From Acipenser ruthenus (taxonomy: Eukaryota; Chordata; Actinopteri; Acipenseriformes; Acipenseridae), in contig NC_081211.1 in NCBI RefSeq assembly GCF_902713425.1, positions 12,122,264-12,186,263 of the forward strand: 64,000 bases of DNA, read 5' to 3'. Numbering within the stretch: the stretch's first letter is position 1; the number at the start of each line of letters is the position of its first letter. This document shows positions 21,772-33,831 of this stretch, in pieces. The position numbers and the translations under genes are program-made. Below the pieces are notes generated by a model. The model saw only the letters and a program-made list of their open reading frames with translations, made no database searches and was not told the origin of the DNA.

Positions 21772-22289
21772 TAGGCAGAACTGTGTCGGTGCTCCTACAT
21801 TATTGTCTACATGCATCTCAAATAATTACAATGTCATTTATCAGACCCTTCGGCGTTGTCTTTAAAAATTAAACTTCCCAGACCGAACGCAGGCTAACAT
21901 TAAATCAATGAATCTTAAATATTTTCTATAGCGCCCCATATGCGATTCACAAAATCTACTTAAAAACAAGACAATATCTCATTGTAAGCCTGGTCGAACA
22001 AAAGAAGTCTTCAGTGTAATTTTCAACAAAGAGTGCTTTCCACGATTTACGATGCTTTAGAGAGACGGAATATTGGAATTGGCAGCCGAGACTGGGGAAT
22101 AAAACTGCCCGTGATCAAAGTGGGCAGAAAAGCTGCATATTTTCCATAAGGTATTTTTGAGGAAAGAAAACGGTTCTCTCTGATTTGCAAATTTCTATGG
22201 TTCGGCCCGGCCACTGCCGTGTGTCTGGTTAAAACGATGAGTTCAGTTTTTTTTTCTTCTGCTTGGTAATTCAGTCTTGAGGCAACTGT

Positions 22290-22361
22290 AGCAGAGTGGC
22301 GCAGCGGAAGCGTGCTAGGCCCATAACCCAGAGGTCGATGGATCGAAACCATCCTCTGCTA
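22290..22361 (+). tRNA. tRNA-iMet(CAT): Initiator tRNA-Met(CAT), unit 5, anticodon-stem variant
   Basis: The D-stem is canonical (GCGT), but the anticodon stem reads CTAGG instead of CTGGG. That breaks the first of the three conserved G-C pairs used for P-site selection of initiators. Confidence 0.94.
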
Positions 22362-23397
22362 GCTTGTTTTTCTTCTGTTAGCAAAGTAGTTTTTCTAAAA
22401 TATAAACTGAACTGATTTGCAAATTCAAAAAATAAATTCATTAACAAAATAGAAAATATTTCGACTAGATGTATGTTTTCAATTTCTTCAAAAAGTAGTC
22501 TCAAGCTCGTTGATTCAGTCGCTTTAAAATCCACCTCTATGTCCCGCTGCAGCAGCGCTGTGTGCTGTGGCTCGAGCTTGTTTGACGAGACAGGCAATGC
22601 AAAAATGATAAAACTTGCTTTTGTATCACACGACAAACTTAACGTATGCTTTAACGGCTTGGCTGTCTCAAGTTAGTTTGTATTGTTAATGTAACACCTC
22701 GTTTTTGCCCAGTCGTTGTATCACATGAATTGAGCTTGCCAGTTGGGGGTGACGGTCTGCCAATACAAGTTAAGACTATATTTGCAAGGATCATTTCTAG
22801 AGTGAAACATGTTTTGAAGGGATTGGTCTCGGTATCCCCCAGGAGGAGCGGGAGTGTTTTCTTCTCAGCAACGAGCTGACAATGAGTGTTGTTTTTGGGC
22901 ACCTGCTCGCTGCTACTGATGACCACTCCAATCTTCAGTCGGTGGATTGTTGAAGGAAGGGGACACATTCTGAGTGCGTATCTCATACTGGTAGAAACGC
23001 GGAAAAAAGAAACCATCAAGCCTAAAATTGTTCAGTTGTTTAAATCAATAAGCACATTTCAAATGGATCATTGCTAATGTTAAAACAATTTAAGAACACT
23101 TTAAATAGGGCTTGACTAATATAAAAATATAGGCATGTTATTTGCACTACGCAGGACTAGATTGAGCTTAAAAAAAGGCATTACATCTGAAAATAACTTG
23201 TGTTTACCCCCACTTACAAGGAAAGCGTCAAACTTTGTATTCGTCCTCGTAACAGTGTTAGAAAATGTAAACAGCAGTTGGAGAATGCCGAAGTCGATCA
23301 TCCTAGCATGTTAAACGAGGGCATTTCTCATGTAAGCCACATCCAGTAATAGATCGTTTGTACTGTTCTCAATGGTCCGCATCCCAGCCGAGACCAC

Positions 23398-23942
23398 GAT
23401 CCAATTGTAAAACTTTACAATGCATTAGTAAGACCTTACCTAGAATATTGTGATCAGTTCTGATCACCTCTCTACAAAAAGGATATTGCTGCTCTAGAAA
23501 GAGTGCAAAGAAGAGCAACCAGAAATATCCCAGGTTTAAAAGGCATGTTGTATGCAGACAGGCTAAAAGAACTGAATCTATTCAGTCTTGAACAAAAAAG
23601 ACTACGCGGCGATCTGATTCAGACATTCAACATCCTAAAAGGTAGAGACAATGTCGACCCAGGGGACTTCTTTTTTGACATGAAAAAAGAAACAAGGACC
23701 AGCGGTCACAAATGGAGATTACATAAAGGGGCATTCAAAACAGAAAATAGGAGGCACTTTTTTACACAGAGAATTGTGAGGGTCTGGAACCAACTCCCCA
23801 GTAATGTTGAAGCTGACACCCTGGGATCCTTCAAGAAGCTGCTTGATGAGAGTCTGGGATCAATAAGCTACTAACTACCAAACGAGCAAGATGGGCTGAA
23901 TGGCCTCCTCTCGTTTGGAAACTTTCTTATGTTCTTATGTTC
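23398..23942 (+). mobile_element. CR1/L2-like LINE remnant, unit 6
   Basis: Same remnant with the type B-like CCTAGAATATT and ATTCAGACATT variants. Confidence 0.85.
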
Positions 23943-24358
23943 CTATATCCTATTGTGCTTGTTAAGCCATAGCGTGAATCTTGAAAACGTCTTGTTTGTT
24001 TAACAAAGCCATCAGTCACTTTATTGATCACCCTGTGGATTAAACGCTATTGGAACACAGATGATTGTGTTGAAGATGTTAATAGACTTTCAATGTACGC
24101 GTTGTAGAGCTAAGCGTTTGTTGAGGCAGTTCAAGCGCTGCACATTCAGGCAGCCGGTTGCAGTCTTTACCTGTTTCCTAGATGTTTGCCATTTGGTCTT
24201 ACTCTGGAAGGAGTAGAAAAAAAGCTAAACCATTTGTTGAGAACCGCATTTGGGAGAAAACTTAAGTGTTTCAAAATGCATATGTAAAGTGCATTTGTCT
24301 ATTAGGTTGTTTATGGTGTGACAAAAAGAATGCTATCTCGAAAACACAGTCCTGTCAA

Positions 24359-24431
24359 GCCGAAATAGCTCAGTTGGGAGAGCGTTAGACTGAAGATCTA
24401 AAGGTCCCTGGTTCGATCCCGGGTTTCGGCA
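24359..24431 (+). tRNA. tRNA-Phe(GAA): tRNA-Phe(GAA), unit 6
   Basis: Canonical sequence; only the flank differs (AAAACACAG upstream). Confidence 0.98.
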
Positions 24432-24566
24432 AACACCAAGACATTTTGTTTTGTTTTCTATTATTTTGAACTAAAAACAGAGCACATTTTTTTCTTCATT
24501 GTAATTGGAGGAAATAACAACGTATTAGTGCCATTTTCTAATGTGATTAAGAAATTCAAAAAGCAT

Positions 24567-24640
24567 CGTCCCCGCGTGGGCTTGAACCACCAACCTTCCG
24601 GTTAACAGCCGAACGTGCTAACCGATTGCGCCACAGAGAC
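24567..24640 (-). tRNA. tRNA-Asn(GTT): tRNA-Asn(GTT), unit 6, probably decaying
   Basis: It has an A-to-G change in the acceptor 3' strand (leaving a wobble pair), a T-stem mismatch next to it, and a D-stem change (GCAC). Anticodon GTT is kept, but three stem changes make full activity doubtful. Confidence 0.9.
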
Positions 24641-25192
24641 CAACCTGCTCGACCTCTAAAGCATACGGGAGTGATTAGCAAGGCGAGATGCTGCAGAACC
24701 TGATCGAGGGAGCAGAACTCAGCCGAACCTGAAACCACATCTAAGAAGAAAGCAACACGGGGCAGGAAAGTCTATGTAATCCATTATGGCAGCACAACAT
24801 ACGTCATTTTGTTAGATAACACACTGGGGGTCCAACACAGCAGTGTGTGTAAATAGCTACAATGGAAACCAAATACTTACGGTTCAAATGGGAATCTTCA
24901 TCAGATTTTAAGAACACATTTGACATACTTTACACTGCAAAGGAGGAAGGCAAGCAATGCAAATGAGGCGTGATCCATTGCTAAAAAAATACATTAAATC
25001 TCCCTTTGTGCTTCTCGGAAGACATACGACGGAGGGCGCACTGCACTTTTTCAGTTTGGGCAATGTTACAAATTAGCAGACTGTGCTTTAAAATACATAT
25101 AGGGCGGGCTTCTCTGTTACAAAGAATTATCACACTTTGTATTTCTCTCCATGATGCATTGGGACAAAATACGTAGATTCATTAAAACTATT

Positions 25193-25227
25193 TGGAGAAT
25201 GCGGGCATCGATCCCGCTACTTCTCGC
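25193..25227 (-). pseudogene. tRNA-Ala 3' half, unit 6
   Basis: Same fragment. Confidence 0.85.
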
Positions 25228-25579
25228 TCCTTGTATTGTGGCAGCGATTCTCATAGGCTACAATCGCTGCTTGATAAGAGTGATTCAGATTGTTCAATAT
25301 TTTTTTTTTTTATTGGCAATGTAGTTGCCATTTGCAAATTCAAAAATAAATTGAACAATCAAAAATGATAATACTTGCTTTTGTATCACACGACAATCTT
25401 AAGGTATGCTTTAACGGCTAGGCTGTCTCAAGTTAGTTTGTATTGTTAATACCATACCTCTGTTTGATCGCTATACAATCAATATGTTGTGTAGGCTAAA
25501 TTGTATAAATAAACGCCCAGAAACATTCAAATCCAAACACGTTAAAAGATGAAATAGTGTGGAATAGAAACAAAGAATT

Positions 25580-25651
25580 TGACCTCGACGTGATTTGAAC
25601 ACGTAACCTTCTGATCTGGAGTCAGAGGCGCTACCGTTGCGCCACGAAGTC
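25580..25651 (-). tRNA. tRNA-Trp(CCA): tRNA-Trp(CCA), unit 6
   Basis: The anticodon loop is CTCCAGA with anticodon CCA, the normal tRNA-Trp form reading UGG. The body equals that of units 1-5. This is the first standard copy when moving right. Confidence 0.96.
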
Positions 25652-26265
25652 CTGGCAATTTTTGTACTTGTTATGGAATGCTAGAGTGCACAGCAAGCAT
25701 GCCAAACGCATGGTAATGCCGACGCTCATACTAGGAAAACATTCATTATCACTAGCGTCATGGGAAACAGCCGTCAATAGGTGTTCGTAGCCAGCAGGGC
25801 TATGAAGCTGTCGGAAGTGTGTTTGATTCTCAGCTTTAAAAGTAAAGAAAACATAAAACAGTGCGATTTGCATTTATAATGTTCATTAATTGAAACGTAG
25901 GCATAGTTGTACTGGCTGGGAATCGTTTCGGTTCAAATTCCTGGAAAGCAGCTATGCTGAGCAATATATCACCAACGGGGGAAAGCTGGCAGTACTGAGT
26001 GACACAGAAGAAGGATTCTCTCAGCGCGTCTCCTCTGAATGCGCACTGGCACAAAGAGGCTTTGCTCATCTAATGACGTGGCGGAATGCAATAATGTATT
26101 GGGTTAATTTATCAACAAAAGAAACATAAACAAAAGTGTATGTAATTATTTGTGAATAAACTGTCTTACTTATACGATGGGACCAGGAACTTACATCCGC
26201 AATTTAATGATCGGCCAACCACAAAGAGACTTTGTCTTGACCAGTAATTTAAAAACATGCAGCAA

Positions 26266-26338
26266 TGGTTCTACTGGGGATAGCAACCAGGGCCTTCTGC
26301 GTGTAAAGCAGACATGATAATCACTACACTATGGAACC
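26266..26338 (-). tRNA. tRNA-Val(TAC): tRNA-Val(TAC), unit 6, further decayed
   Basis: Type A form with additional changes in the T-stem (TAGCAACC on the plus strand) and next to the anticodon stem (GACATG). Confidence 0.82.
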
Positions 26339-26854
26339 TAGGCAGAACTGTGTCGGTGCTCCTACATTATTGTCTACATGCATCTCAAATAATTACAATG
26401 TCATTTATCAGACCCTTCGGCGTTGTCTTTAAAAATTAAACTTCCCAGACCGAACGCAGGCTAACATTAAATCAATGAATCTTAAATATTTTCTATAGCG
26501 CCCCATATGCGATTCACAAAATCTACTTAAAAACAAGACAATATCTCATTGTAAGCCTGGTCGAACAAAAGAAGTCTTCAGTGTAATTTTCAACAGAGTG
26601 CTTTCCACGATTTACGATGCTTTAGAGAGACGGAATATTGGAATTGGCAGCCGAGACTGGGGAATAAAACTGCCCGTGATCAAAGTGGGCAGAAAAGCTG
26701 CATATTTTCCATAAGGTATTTTTGAGGAAAGAAAACGGTTCTCTCTGATTTGCAAATTTTTATGGTTCGGCCCGGCCACTGCCGTGTGTCTGGTTAAAAC
26801 GATGAGTTCAGTTTTTTTTTCTTCTGCTTGGTAATTCAGTCTTGAGGCAACTGT

Positions 26855-26926
26855 AGCAGAGTGGCGCAGCGGAAGCGTGCTGGGCCCATAACCCAGAGGT
26901 CGATGGATCGAAACCATTCTCTGCTA
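26855..26926 (+). tRNA. tRNA-iMet(CAT): Initiator tRNA-Met(CAT), unit 6
   Basis: Canonical D-stem and anticodon arm. One T-stem pair is G-T instead of G-C (CCATT), which is tolerable. Confidence 0.96.
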
Positions 26927-27963
26927 GCTTGTTTTTCTTCTGTTAGCAAAGTAGTTTTTCTAAAATATAAACTGAACTGATTTGCAAATTCAAAAAATAA
27001 ATTCATTAACAAAATAGAAAATATTTCGACTAGATGTATGTTTTCAATTTCTTCAAAAAGTAGTCTCAAGCTCGTTGATTCAGTCGCTTTAAAATCCACC
27101 TCTATGTCCCGCTGCAGCAGCGCTGTGTGCTGTGGCTCGAGCTTGTTTGACGAGACAGGCAATGCAAAAATGATAAAACTTGCTTTTGTATCACACGACA
27201 AACTTAACGGATGCTTTAACGGCTTGGCTGTCTCAAGTTAGTTTGTATTGTTAATGTAACACCTCGTTTTTGCCCAGTCGTTGTATCACATGAATTGAGC
27301 TTGCCAGTTGGGGGTGACGGTCTGCCAATACAAGTTAAGACTATATTTGCAAGGATCATTTCTAGAGTGAAACATGTTTTGAAGGGATTGGTCTCGGTAT
27401 CCCCCAGGAGGAGCGGGAGTGTTTTCTTCTCAGCAACGAGCTGACAATGAGTGTTGTTTTTGGGCACCTGCTCGCTGCTACTGATGACCACTCCAATCTT
27501 CAGTCGGTGGATTGTTGAAGGAAGGGGACACATTCTGAGTGCGTATCTCATACTGGTAGAAACGCGGAAAAAAGAAACCATCAAGCCTAAAATTGTTCAG
27601 TTGTTTAAATCAATAAGCAAATTTCAAATGGATCATTGCTAATGTTAAAACAATTTAAGAACACTTTAAATAGGGCTTGACTAATATAAAAATATAGGCA
27701 TGTTATTTGCACTACGCAGGACTAGATTGAGCTTAAAAAAAGGCATTACATCTGAAAATAACTTGTGTTTACCCCCACTTACAAGGAAAGCGTCAAACTT
27801 TGTATTCGTCCTCGTAACAGTGTTAGAAAATGTAAACAGCAGTTGGAGAATGCCGAAGTCGATCATCCTAGCATGTTAAACGAGGGCATTTCTCATGTAA
27901 GCCACATCCAGTAATAGATCGTTTGTACTGTTCTCAATGGTCCGCATCCCAGCCTGAGACCAC

Positions 27964-28508
27964 GATCCAATTGTAAAACTTTACAATGCATTAGTAAGAC
28001 CTTACCTAGAATATTGTGATCAGTTCTGATCACCTCTCTACAAAAAGGATATTGCTGCTCTAGAAAGAGTGCAAAGAAGAGCAACCAGAAATATCCCAGG
28101 TTTAAAAGGCATGTTGTATGCAGACAGGCTAAAAGAACTGAATCTATTCAGTCTTGAACAAAAAAGACTACGCGGCGATCTGATTCAAACATTCAACATC
28201 CTAAAAGGTAGAGACAATGTCGACCCAAGGGACTTCTTTTTTGACATGAAAAAAGAAACAAGGACCAGCGGTCACAAATGGAGATTACATAAAGGGGCAT
28301 TCAAAACAGAAAATAGGAGGCACTTTTTTACACAGAGAATTGTGAGGGTCTGGAACCAACTCCCCAGTAATGTTGAAGCTGACACCCTGGGATCCTTCAA
28401 GAAGCTGCTTGATGAGAGTCTGGGATCAATAAGCTACTAACTACCAAACGAGCAAGATGGGCTGAATGGCCTCCTCTCGTTTGGAAACTTTCTTATGTTC
28501 TTATGTTC
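27964..28508 (+). mobile_element. CR1/L2-like LINE remnant, unit 7
   Basis: Same remnant; one Gly-to-Arg change in the frame (VDPRDFF). Confidence 0.85.
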
Positions 28509-28924
28509 CTATATCCTATTGTGCTTGTTAAGCCATAGCGTGAATCTTGAAAACGTCTTGTTTGTTTAACAAAGCCAGCAGTCACTTTATTGATCACCCT
28601 GTGGATTAAACGCTATTGGAACACAGATGATTGTGTTGAAGATGTTAATAGACTTTCAATGTACGCGTTGTAGAGCTAAGCGTTTGTTGAGGCAGTTCAA
28701 GCGCTGCACATTCAGGCAGCCGGTTGCAGTCTTTACCTGTTTCCTAGATGTTTGCCATTTGGTCTTACTCTGGAAGGAGTAGAAAAAAAGCTAAACCATT
28801 TGTTGAGAACCGCATTTGGGAGAAAACTTAAGTGTTTCAAAATGCATTTGTAAAGTGCATTTGTCTATTAGGTTGTTTATGGTGTGACAAAAAGAATGCT
28901 ATCTCGAAAACGCAGTCCTGTCAA

Positions 28925-28997
28925 GCCGAAATAGCTCAGTTGGGAGAGCGTTAGACTGAAAATCTAAAGGTCCCTGGTTCGATCCCGGGTTTCGGCA
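28925..28997 (+). tRNA. tRNA-Phe(GAA): tRNA-Phe(GAA), unit 7, A37 variant
   Basis: The anticodon loop is CTGAAAA rather than CTGAAGA, so the anticodon stays GAA but position 37 is A. In eukaryotic tRNA-Phe, G37 is the substrate for wybutosine formation, so a transcript from this copy could not carry that modification. The rest is canonical. Confidence 0.94.
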
Positions 28998-29132
28998 AAC
29001 ACCAAGACATTTTGTTTTGTTTTGTATTATTTTGAACTAAAAACAGAGCACATTTTTTTCTTCATTGTAATTGGAGGAAATAACAACGTATTAGTGCCAT
29101 TTTCTAATGTGATTAAGAAATTCAAAAAGCAT

Positions 29133-29164
29133 CGTCCCTGGGTGGGCTTGAACCACCAACCTTC

Positions 29165-29200
<36 letters not shown>

Positions 29201-29206
29201 AGAGAC
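29133..29206 (-). tRNA. tRNA-Asn(GTT): tRNA-Asn(GTT), unit 7
   Basis: Same as unit 1; the last intact tRNA gene before the deletion junction. Confidence 0.97.
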
Positions 29207-29758
29207 CAACCTGCTCGACCTCTAAAGCATACGGGAGTGATTAGCAAGGCGAGATGCTGCAGAACCTGATCGAGGGAGCAGAACTCAGCCGAACCTGAAA
29301 CCACATCTAAGAAGAAAGCAACACGGGGCAGGAAAGTCTATGTAATCCATTATGGCAGCACAACATACGTCATTTTGTTAGATAACACACTGGGGGTCCA
29401 ACACAGCACTGTGTGTAAATAGCTACAATGGAAACCAAATACTTACGGTTCAAATGGGAATCTTCATCAGATTTTAAGAACACATTTGACATACTTTACA
29501 CTGCAAAGGAGGAAGGCAGGCAATGCAAATGAGGCGTGATCCATTGCTAAAAAAATACATTAAATCTCCCTTTGTGCTTCTCGGAAGACATACGACGGAG
29601 GGCGCACTGCACTTTTTCAGTTTGGGGAATGTTACAAATTAGCAGACTGTGCTTTAAAATACATATAGGGCGGGCTTCTCTGTTACAAAGAATTATCACA
29701 CTTTGTATTTCTCTCCATGATGCATTGGGACAAAATACGTAGATTCATTAAAACTATT

Positions 29759-29793
29759 TGGAGAATGCGGGCATCGATCCCGCTACTTCTCGC
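29759..29793 (-). pseudogene. tRNA-Ala 3' half, unit 7
   Basis: Same fragment; the array deletion junction lies 48 bp to its right, so the downstream T-run is lost. Confidence 0.85.
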
Positions 29794-30300
29794 TCCTTGT
29801 ATTGTGGCAGCGATTCTCATAGGCTACAATCGCTGCTTGATCGGTGGATTGTTGAAGGAAGGGGACACATTCTGAGTGCGTATCTCATACTGGTAGAAAC
29901 GCGGAAAAAAGAAACCATCAAGCCTAAAATTGTTCAGTTGTTTAAATCAATAAGCACATTTCAAATGGATCATTGCTAATGTTAAAACAATTTAAGAACA
30001 CTTTAAGCAGGGCTTGACTAATATAAAAATATAGGCATGTTATTTGCACTACGCAGGACTAGACTGAGCTTAAAAAATGGCATTACATCTGAAAATAACT
30101 TGTGTTTACCCCCACTTACAAGGAAAGCGTCAAACTTTGTATTCGTCCTCGTAACAGTGTTAGAAAATGTAAACAGCAGTTGGAGAATGCCGAAGTCGAT
30201 CATCCTAGCATGTTAAACGAGGGCATTTCTCATGTAAGCCACATCCAGTAATAGATCGTTTGTACTGTTCTCAATGGTCCGCATCCCAGCCTGAGACCAC

Positions 30301-30845
30301 GATCCAATTGTAAAACTTTACAATGCATTAGTAAGACCTTACCTAGAATATTGTGATCAGTTCTGATCACCTCTCTACAAAAAGGATATTGCTGCTCTAG
30401 AAAGAGTGCAAAGAAGAGCAACCAGAAATATCCCAGGTTTAAAAGGCATGTTGTATGCAGACAGGCTAAAAGAACTGAATCTATTCAGTCTTGAACAAAA
30501 AAGACTACGCGGCGATCTGATTCAGACATTCAACATCCTAAAAGGTAGAGACAATGTCGACCCAGGGGACTTCTTTTTTGACATGAAAAAAGAAACAAGG
30601 ACCAGCGGTCACAAATGGAGATTACATAAAGGGGCATTCAAAACAGAAAATAGGAGGCACTTTTTTACACAGAGAATTGTGAGGGTCTGGAACCAACTCC
30701 CCAGTAATGTTGAAGCTGACACCCTGGGATCCTTCAAGAAGCTGCTTGATGAGAGTCTGGGATCAATAAGCTACTAACTACCAAACGAGCAAGATGGGCT
30801 GAATGGCCTCCTCTCGTTTGGAAACTTTCTTATGTTCTTATGTTC
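30301..30845 (+). mobile_element. CR1/L2-like LINE remnant, unit 8
   Basis: Same remnant, followed by the type B mark CCTCTATCC. Confidence 0.85.
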
Positions 30846-31252
30846 CTCTATCCTATTGTGCTTGTTAAGACATAGCGTGAATCTTGAAAACGTCTTGTTT
30901 GTTTAACAAAGCCAGCAGTCACTTTATTGATCACCCTGTGGATTAAACGCTATTGGAACACAGATGATTGTGTTGAAGATGTTAATAGACTTTCAATGTA
31001 CGCGTTGTAGAGCTAAGCGTTTGTTGAGGCAGTTCAAGCGCTGCACATTCAGGCAGCCGGTTGCAGTCTTTACCTGTTTCCTAGATGTTTGCCATTTGGT
31101 CTTACTCTGGAAGGAGTAGAACAACATTTGTTGAGAACCGCATTTGGGAGAAAACTTAAGTGTTTCAAAATGCATTTGTAAAGTGCATTTGTCTATTAGG
31201 TTGTTTATGGTGTGACAAAAAGAATGCTATCTCGAAAACGCAGTCCTGTCAA

Positions 31253-31325
31253 GCCGAAATAGCTCAGTTGGGAGAGCGTTAGACTGAAGATCTAAAGGTC
31301 CCTGGTTCGATCCCGGGTTTCGGCA
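31253..31325 (+). tRNA. tRNA-Phe(GAA): tRNA-Phe(GAA), unit 8
   Basis: Canonical 73-nt gene in a type B unit; the 3' flank reads AGCACC instead of AACACC. Confidence 0.98.
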
Positions 31326-31460
31326 AGCACCAAGACATTTTGTTTTGTTTTATATTATTTTGAACTAAAAACAGAGCACATTTTTTTCTTCATTGTAATT
31401 GGAGGAAATAACAACGTACTAGTGCCATTTTCTAATGTGATTAAGAAATTCAAAAAGCAT

Positions 31461-31492
31461 CGTCCCTGGGTGGGCTTGAACCACCAACCTTC

Positions 31493-31528
<36 letters not shown>

Positions 31529-31534
31529 AGAGAC
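31461..31534 (-). tRNA. tRNA-Asn(GTT): tRNA-Asn(GTT), unit 8
   Basis: Same as unit 1. Confidence 0.97.
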
Positions 31535-32081
31535 CAACCTGCTCGACCTCTAAAGCATACGGGAGTGATTAGCAAGGCGAGATGCTGCAGAACCTTATCG
31601 AGGGAGCAGAACTCAGCCGAACCTGAAACCACAGCTAACAAGAAAGCAACACGGGGCAGGAAAGTCTATGTAATCCATTATGGCAGCACAACATACGTCA
31701 TTTTGTTAGATAACACACTGGGGGTCCAACACAGCAGTGTGTGTAAATAGCTACAATGGAAACCAAATACTTACGGTTCAAATGAGAATCTTCATCAGAT
31801 TTTAAGAACACATTTGACATACTTTACACTGCAAAGGAGGAAGGCAGGCAATGCAAATGAGGCGTGATCCATTGCTAAAAAAATACATTAAATCTCCCTT
31901 TGTGCTTCTCGGAAGACATACGACGGAGGGCGCACTTTTTCAGTTTGGGGAATGTTACAAATTAGCAGACTGTGCTTTAAAATACATATAGGGCGGGCTT
32001 CTCTGTTACAAAGAATTGTCACACTTTGTATTTCTCTCCATGATCCATTGGGACAGAATACGTAGATACATTAAAACTATT

Positions 32082-32116
32082 TGGAGAATGCGGGCATCGA
32101 TCCCGCTACTTCTCGC
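32082..32116 (-). pseudogene. tRNA-Ala 3' half, unit 8
   Basis: Same fragment in a type B unit. Confidence 0.85.
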
Positions 32117-32470
32117 TCCTTGTCTTGTGGCAGCGATTCTCATAGGCTACAATCGCTGCTTGATAAGAGCGATTCAGATTGTTCAATATTTTTTTTTTTT
32201 TTATTGGCAATGTAGTTGCCATTTGCAAATTCAAAAATAAATTGAACAATCAAAAATGATAATACTTGCTTTTGTATCACACAACAATCTTAAGGTATGC
32301 TTTAACGGCTAGGCTGTCTCAAGTTAGTTTGTATTGTTAATACCATACCTCTGTTTGATCGCTATACAATCAATATGTTGTGTAGGCTAAACTGTATAAA
32401 TAAACGCCCGGAAACATTGAAATCCAAACACGTTAAAAGATGAAATAGTGTGGAATAGAAACAAAGAACT

Positions 32471-32542
32471 TGACTTCGACGTGATTTGAACACGTAACCT
32501 TCTGATTTGGAGTCAGAGGCGCTACCGTTGCGCCACGAAGTC
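32471..32542 (-). tRNA. tRNA-Trp(CCA): tRNA-Trp(CCA), unit 8, A37-A38 loop
   Basis: Anticodon CCA; the loop is CTCCAAA. The acceptor 3' strand is CGAAGTC, which makes all seven acceptor pairs Watson-Crick instead of one G-T. Confidence 0.95.
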
Positions 32543-33165
32543 CTGGGAATTTTTGTCCTTGTTATGGAATGCTAGAGTGCACAGCAAGCATGCCAAACGC
32601 ATGGTAATGCCGACGCTCATACTAGGAAAACATTCAAGCGTCATGGGAAACAGCCGTCAATAGGTGTTCGTAGCCAGCAGGGCTATGAAGCTGTCGGAAG
32701 TGTGTTTGATTCTCAGCTTTAAAAGTAAAGAAAACATAAAACAATGCGATTTGCTTTTATAATGTTCATTAATTGAAACGTAGGCATAAACACAGTTGTA
32801 CTGGCTGGGAATCGTTTCGGTTCAAATTCTTGGAAAGCAGCTATGCTGAGCAATATATCACCAACGGGGGAAAGCTGGCAGTACTGAGTGACACAGAAGA
32901 AGGATTCTCTCAGCGCGTCTCCTCTGAATGCGCACTGGCACAAAGAGGCTTTGCTCATCTAATGACGTGGCGGAATGCAATAATGTATTGGGTTAATTTA
33001 TCAACAAAAGAAACATAAATAAAAGTGTATGTAATTATTTGTGAATAAACTGTCTTGCTTATACGATGGGAGACCAGGACCTTACACCCGCAATTTAATG
33101 ACCGGCCAACCCCAGAGAGACTTTGTCTTGACCAGGGATTAATATAATTTAAAAACATGCGGCAA

Positions 33166-33238
33166 TGGTTCCACAGGGGATAGAACCCAGGGCCTTCTGC
33201 GTGTAAAGCAGACGTGATAATCACTACACTATGGAACC
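33166..33238 (-). tRNA. tRNA-Val(TAC): tRNA-Val(TAC), unit 8, type B form
   Basis: The acceptor is fully paired (GGTTCCA/TGGAACC) and the T-loop begins TTC (TTCTATC). One T-T mismatch remains in the T-stem, and G19 is A. This form is much closer to a working tRNA-Val than type A. Confidence 0.9.
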
Positions 33239-33759
33239 TAGGCAGGACTGTGTCGGTGCTCCTACATTATTATCTACATGCATCTCAAATAATTACAATG
33301 TCATTTATCAGACCCTTCGGCGTTGTCTTTAAAAATTAAACTTCCCAGACCGAACGCAGGCTAACATTAAATCAATGAATCTTAAATATTTTCTATAGCG
33401 CCCCATATGCGATTCACAAATTCTACTTAAAAACAAGACAATATCTCATTGTAAGCCTGGTCGAACAAAAGAAGTCTTCAGTGTAATTTTAAACAAAGAG
33501 TGCTTTCCACGATTTACGATGCTTTAGAGAGATGGAATATTGGAATTGGCAGCCGAAACTGGGGGATAAAACTGCCCGTGATCAAAGTGGGCAGAAAAGC
33601 TGCATACTTTCCATAAGGTATTTTGGAGAAAAGAAAACGGATCTCTCTGATTTGCAACGTTTCTATGGTTCGGCCCGGCCACTGCCGTGTGTCTGGTTAA
33701 AACGATGAGTTCAGTTTTTTTTTTTCTTCCGCTTGGTAATTCAGTCTTGAGGCAACTGT

Positions 33760-33831
33760 AGCAGAGTGGCGCAGCGGAAGCGTGCTGGGCCCATAACCCA
33801 GAGGTCGATGGATCGAAACCATCCTCTGCTA
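33760..33831 (+). tRNA. tRNA-iMet(CAT): Initiator tRNA-Met(CAT), unit 8, canonical
   Basis: As far as I can recall, identical to the vertebrate initiator over all 72 nt. A T5 terminator follows. Confidence 0.98.

Larger units (their letters stand above)
18273..22831. repeat. tRNA tandem unit 5 (type A)
   Basis: 4559 bp. It is shorter mainly because one 8-bp TTCTTATG tail repeat of the LINE is missing (near 19370). The Phe gene has the same D-stem plus T-stem variants as unit 2. Confidence 0.97.
22832..27396. repeat. tRNA tandem unit 6 (mosaic of types A and B)
   Basis: 4565 bp. Most positions are type A, but the Trp-type gene has the CCA anticodon and the LINE has CCTAGAATATT, both shared with type B. 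A 10-bp insertion lies near 25745 and a 6-bp loss near 25905. The unit looks like an exchange product or the least derived type A copy. Confidence 0.95.
27397..29841. repeat. tRNA tandem unit 7, truncated
   Basis: Only the first ~2445 bp of a type A unit are present (LINE, Phe, Asn, Ala fragment). The sequence then jumps after GCTTGAT into position 109 of the next unit, so the Trp-type, Val and iMet genes are missing. The junction shares one base (T) with the other side. Confidence 0.95.

Noticed and set aside
29758-29979. A 73-codon frame unique to the unit 7/8 junction
   Set aside because: It arises only from the fusion of two spacers and the Ala fragment; nothing suggests that it is translated.
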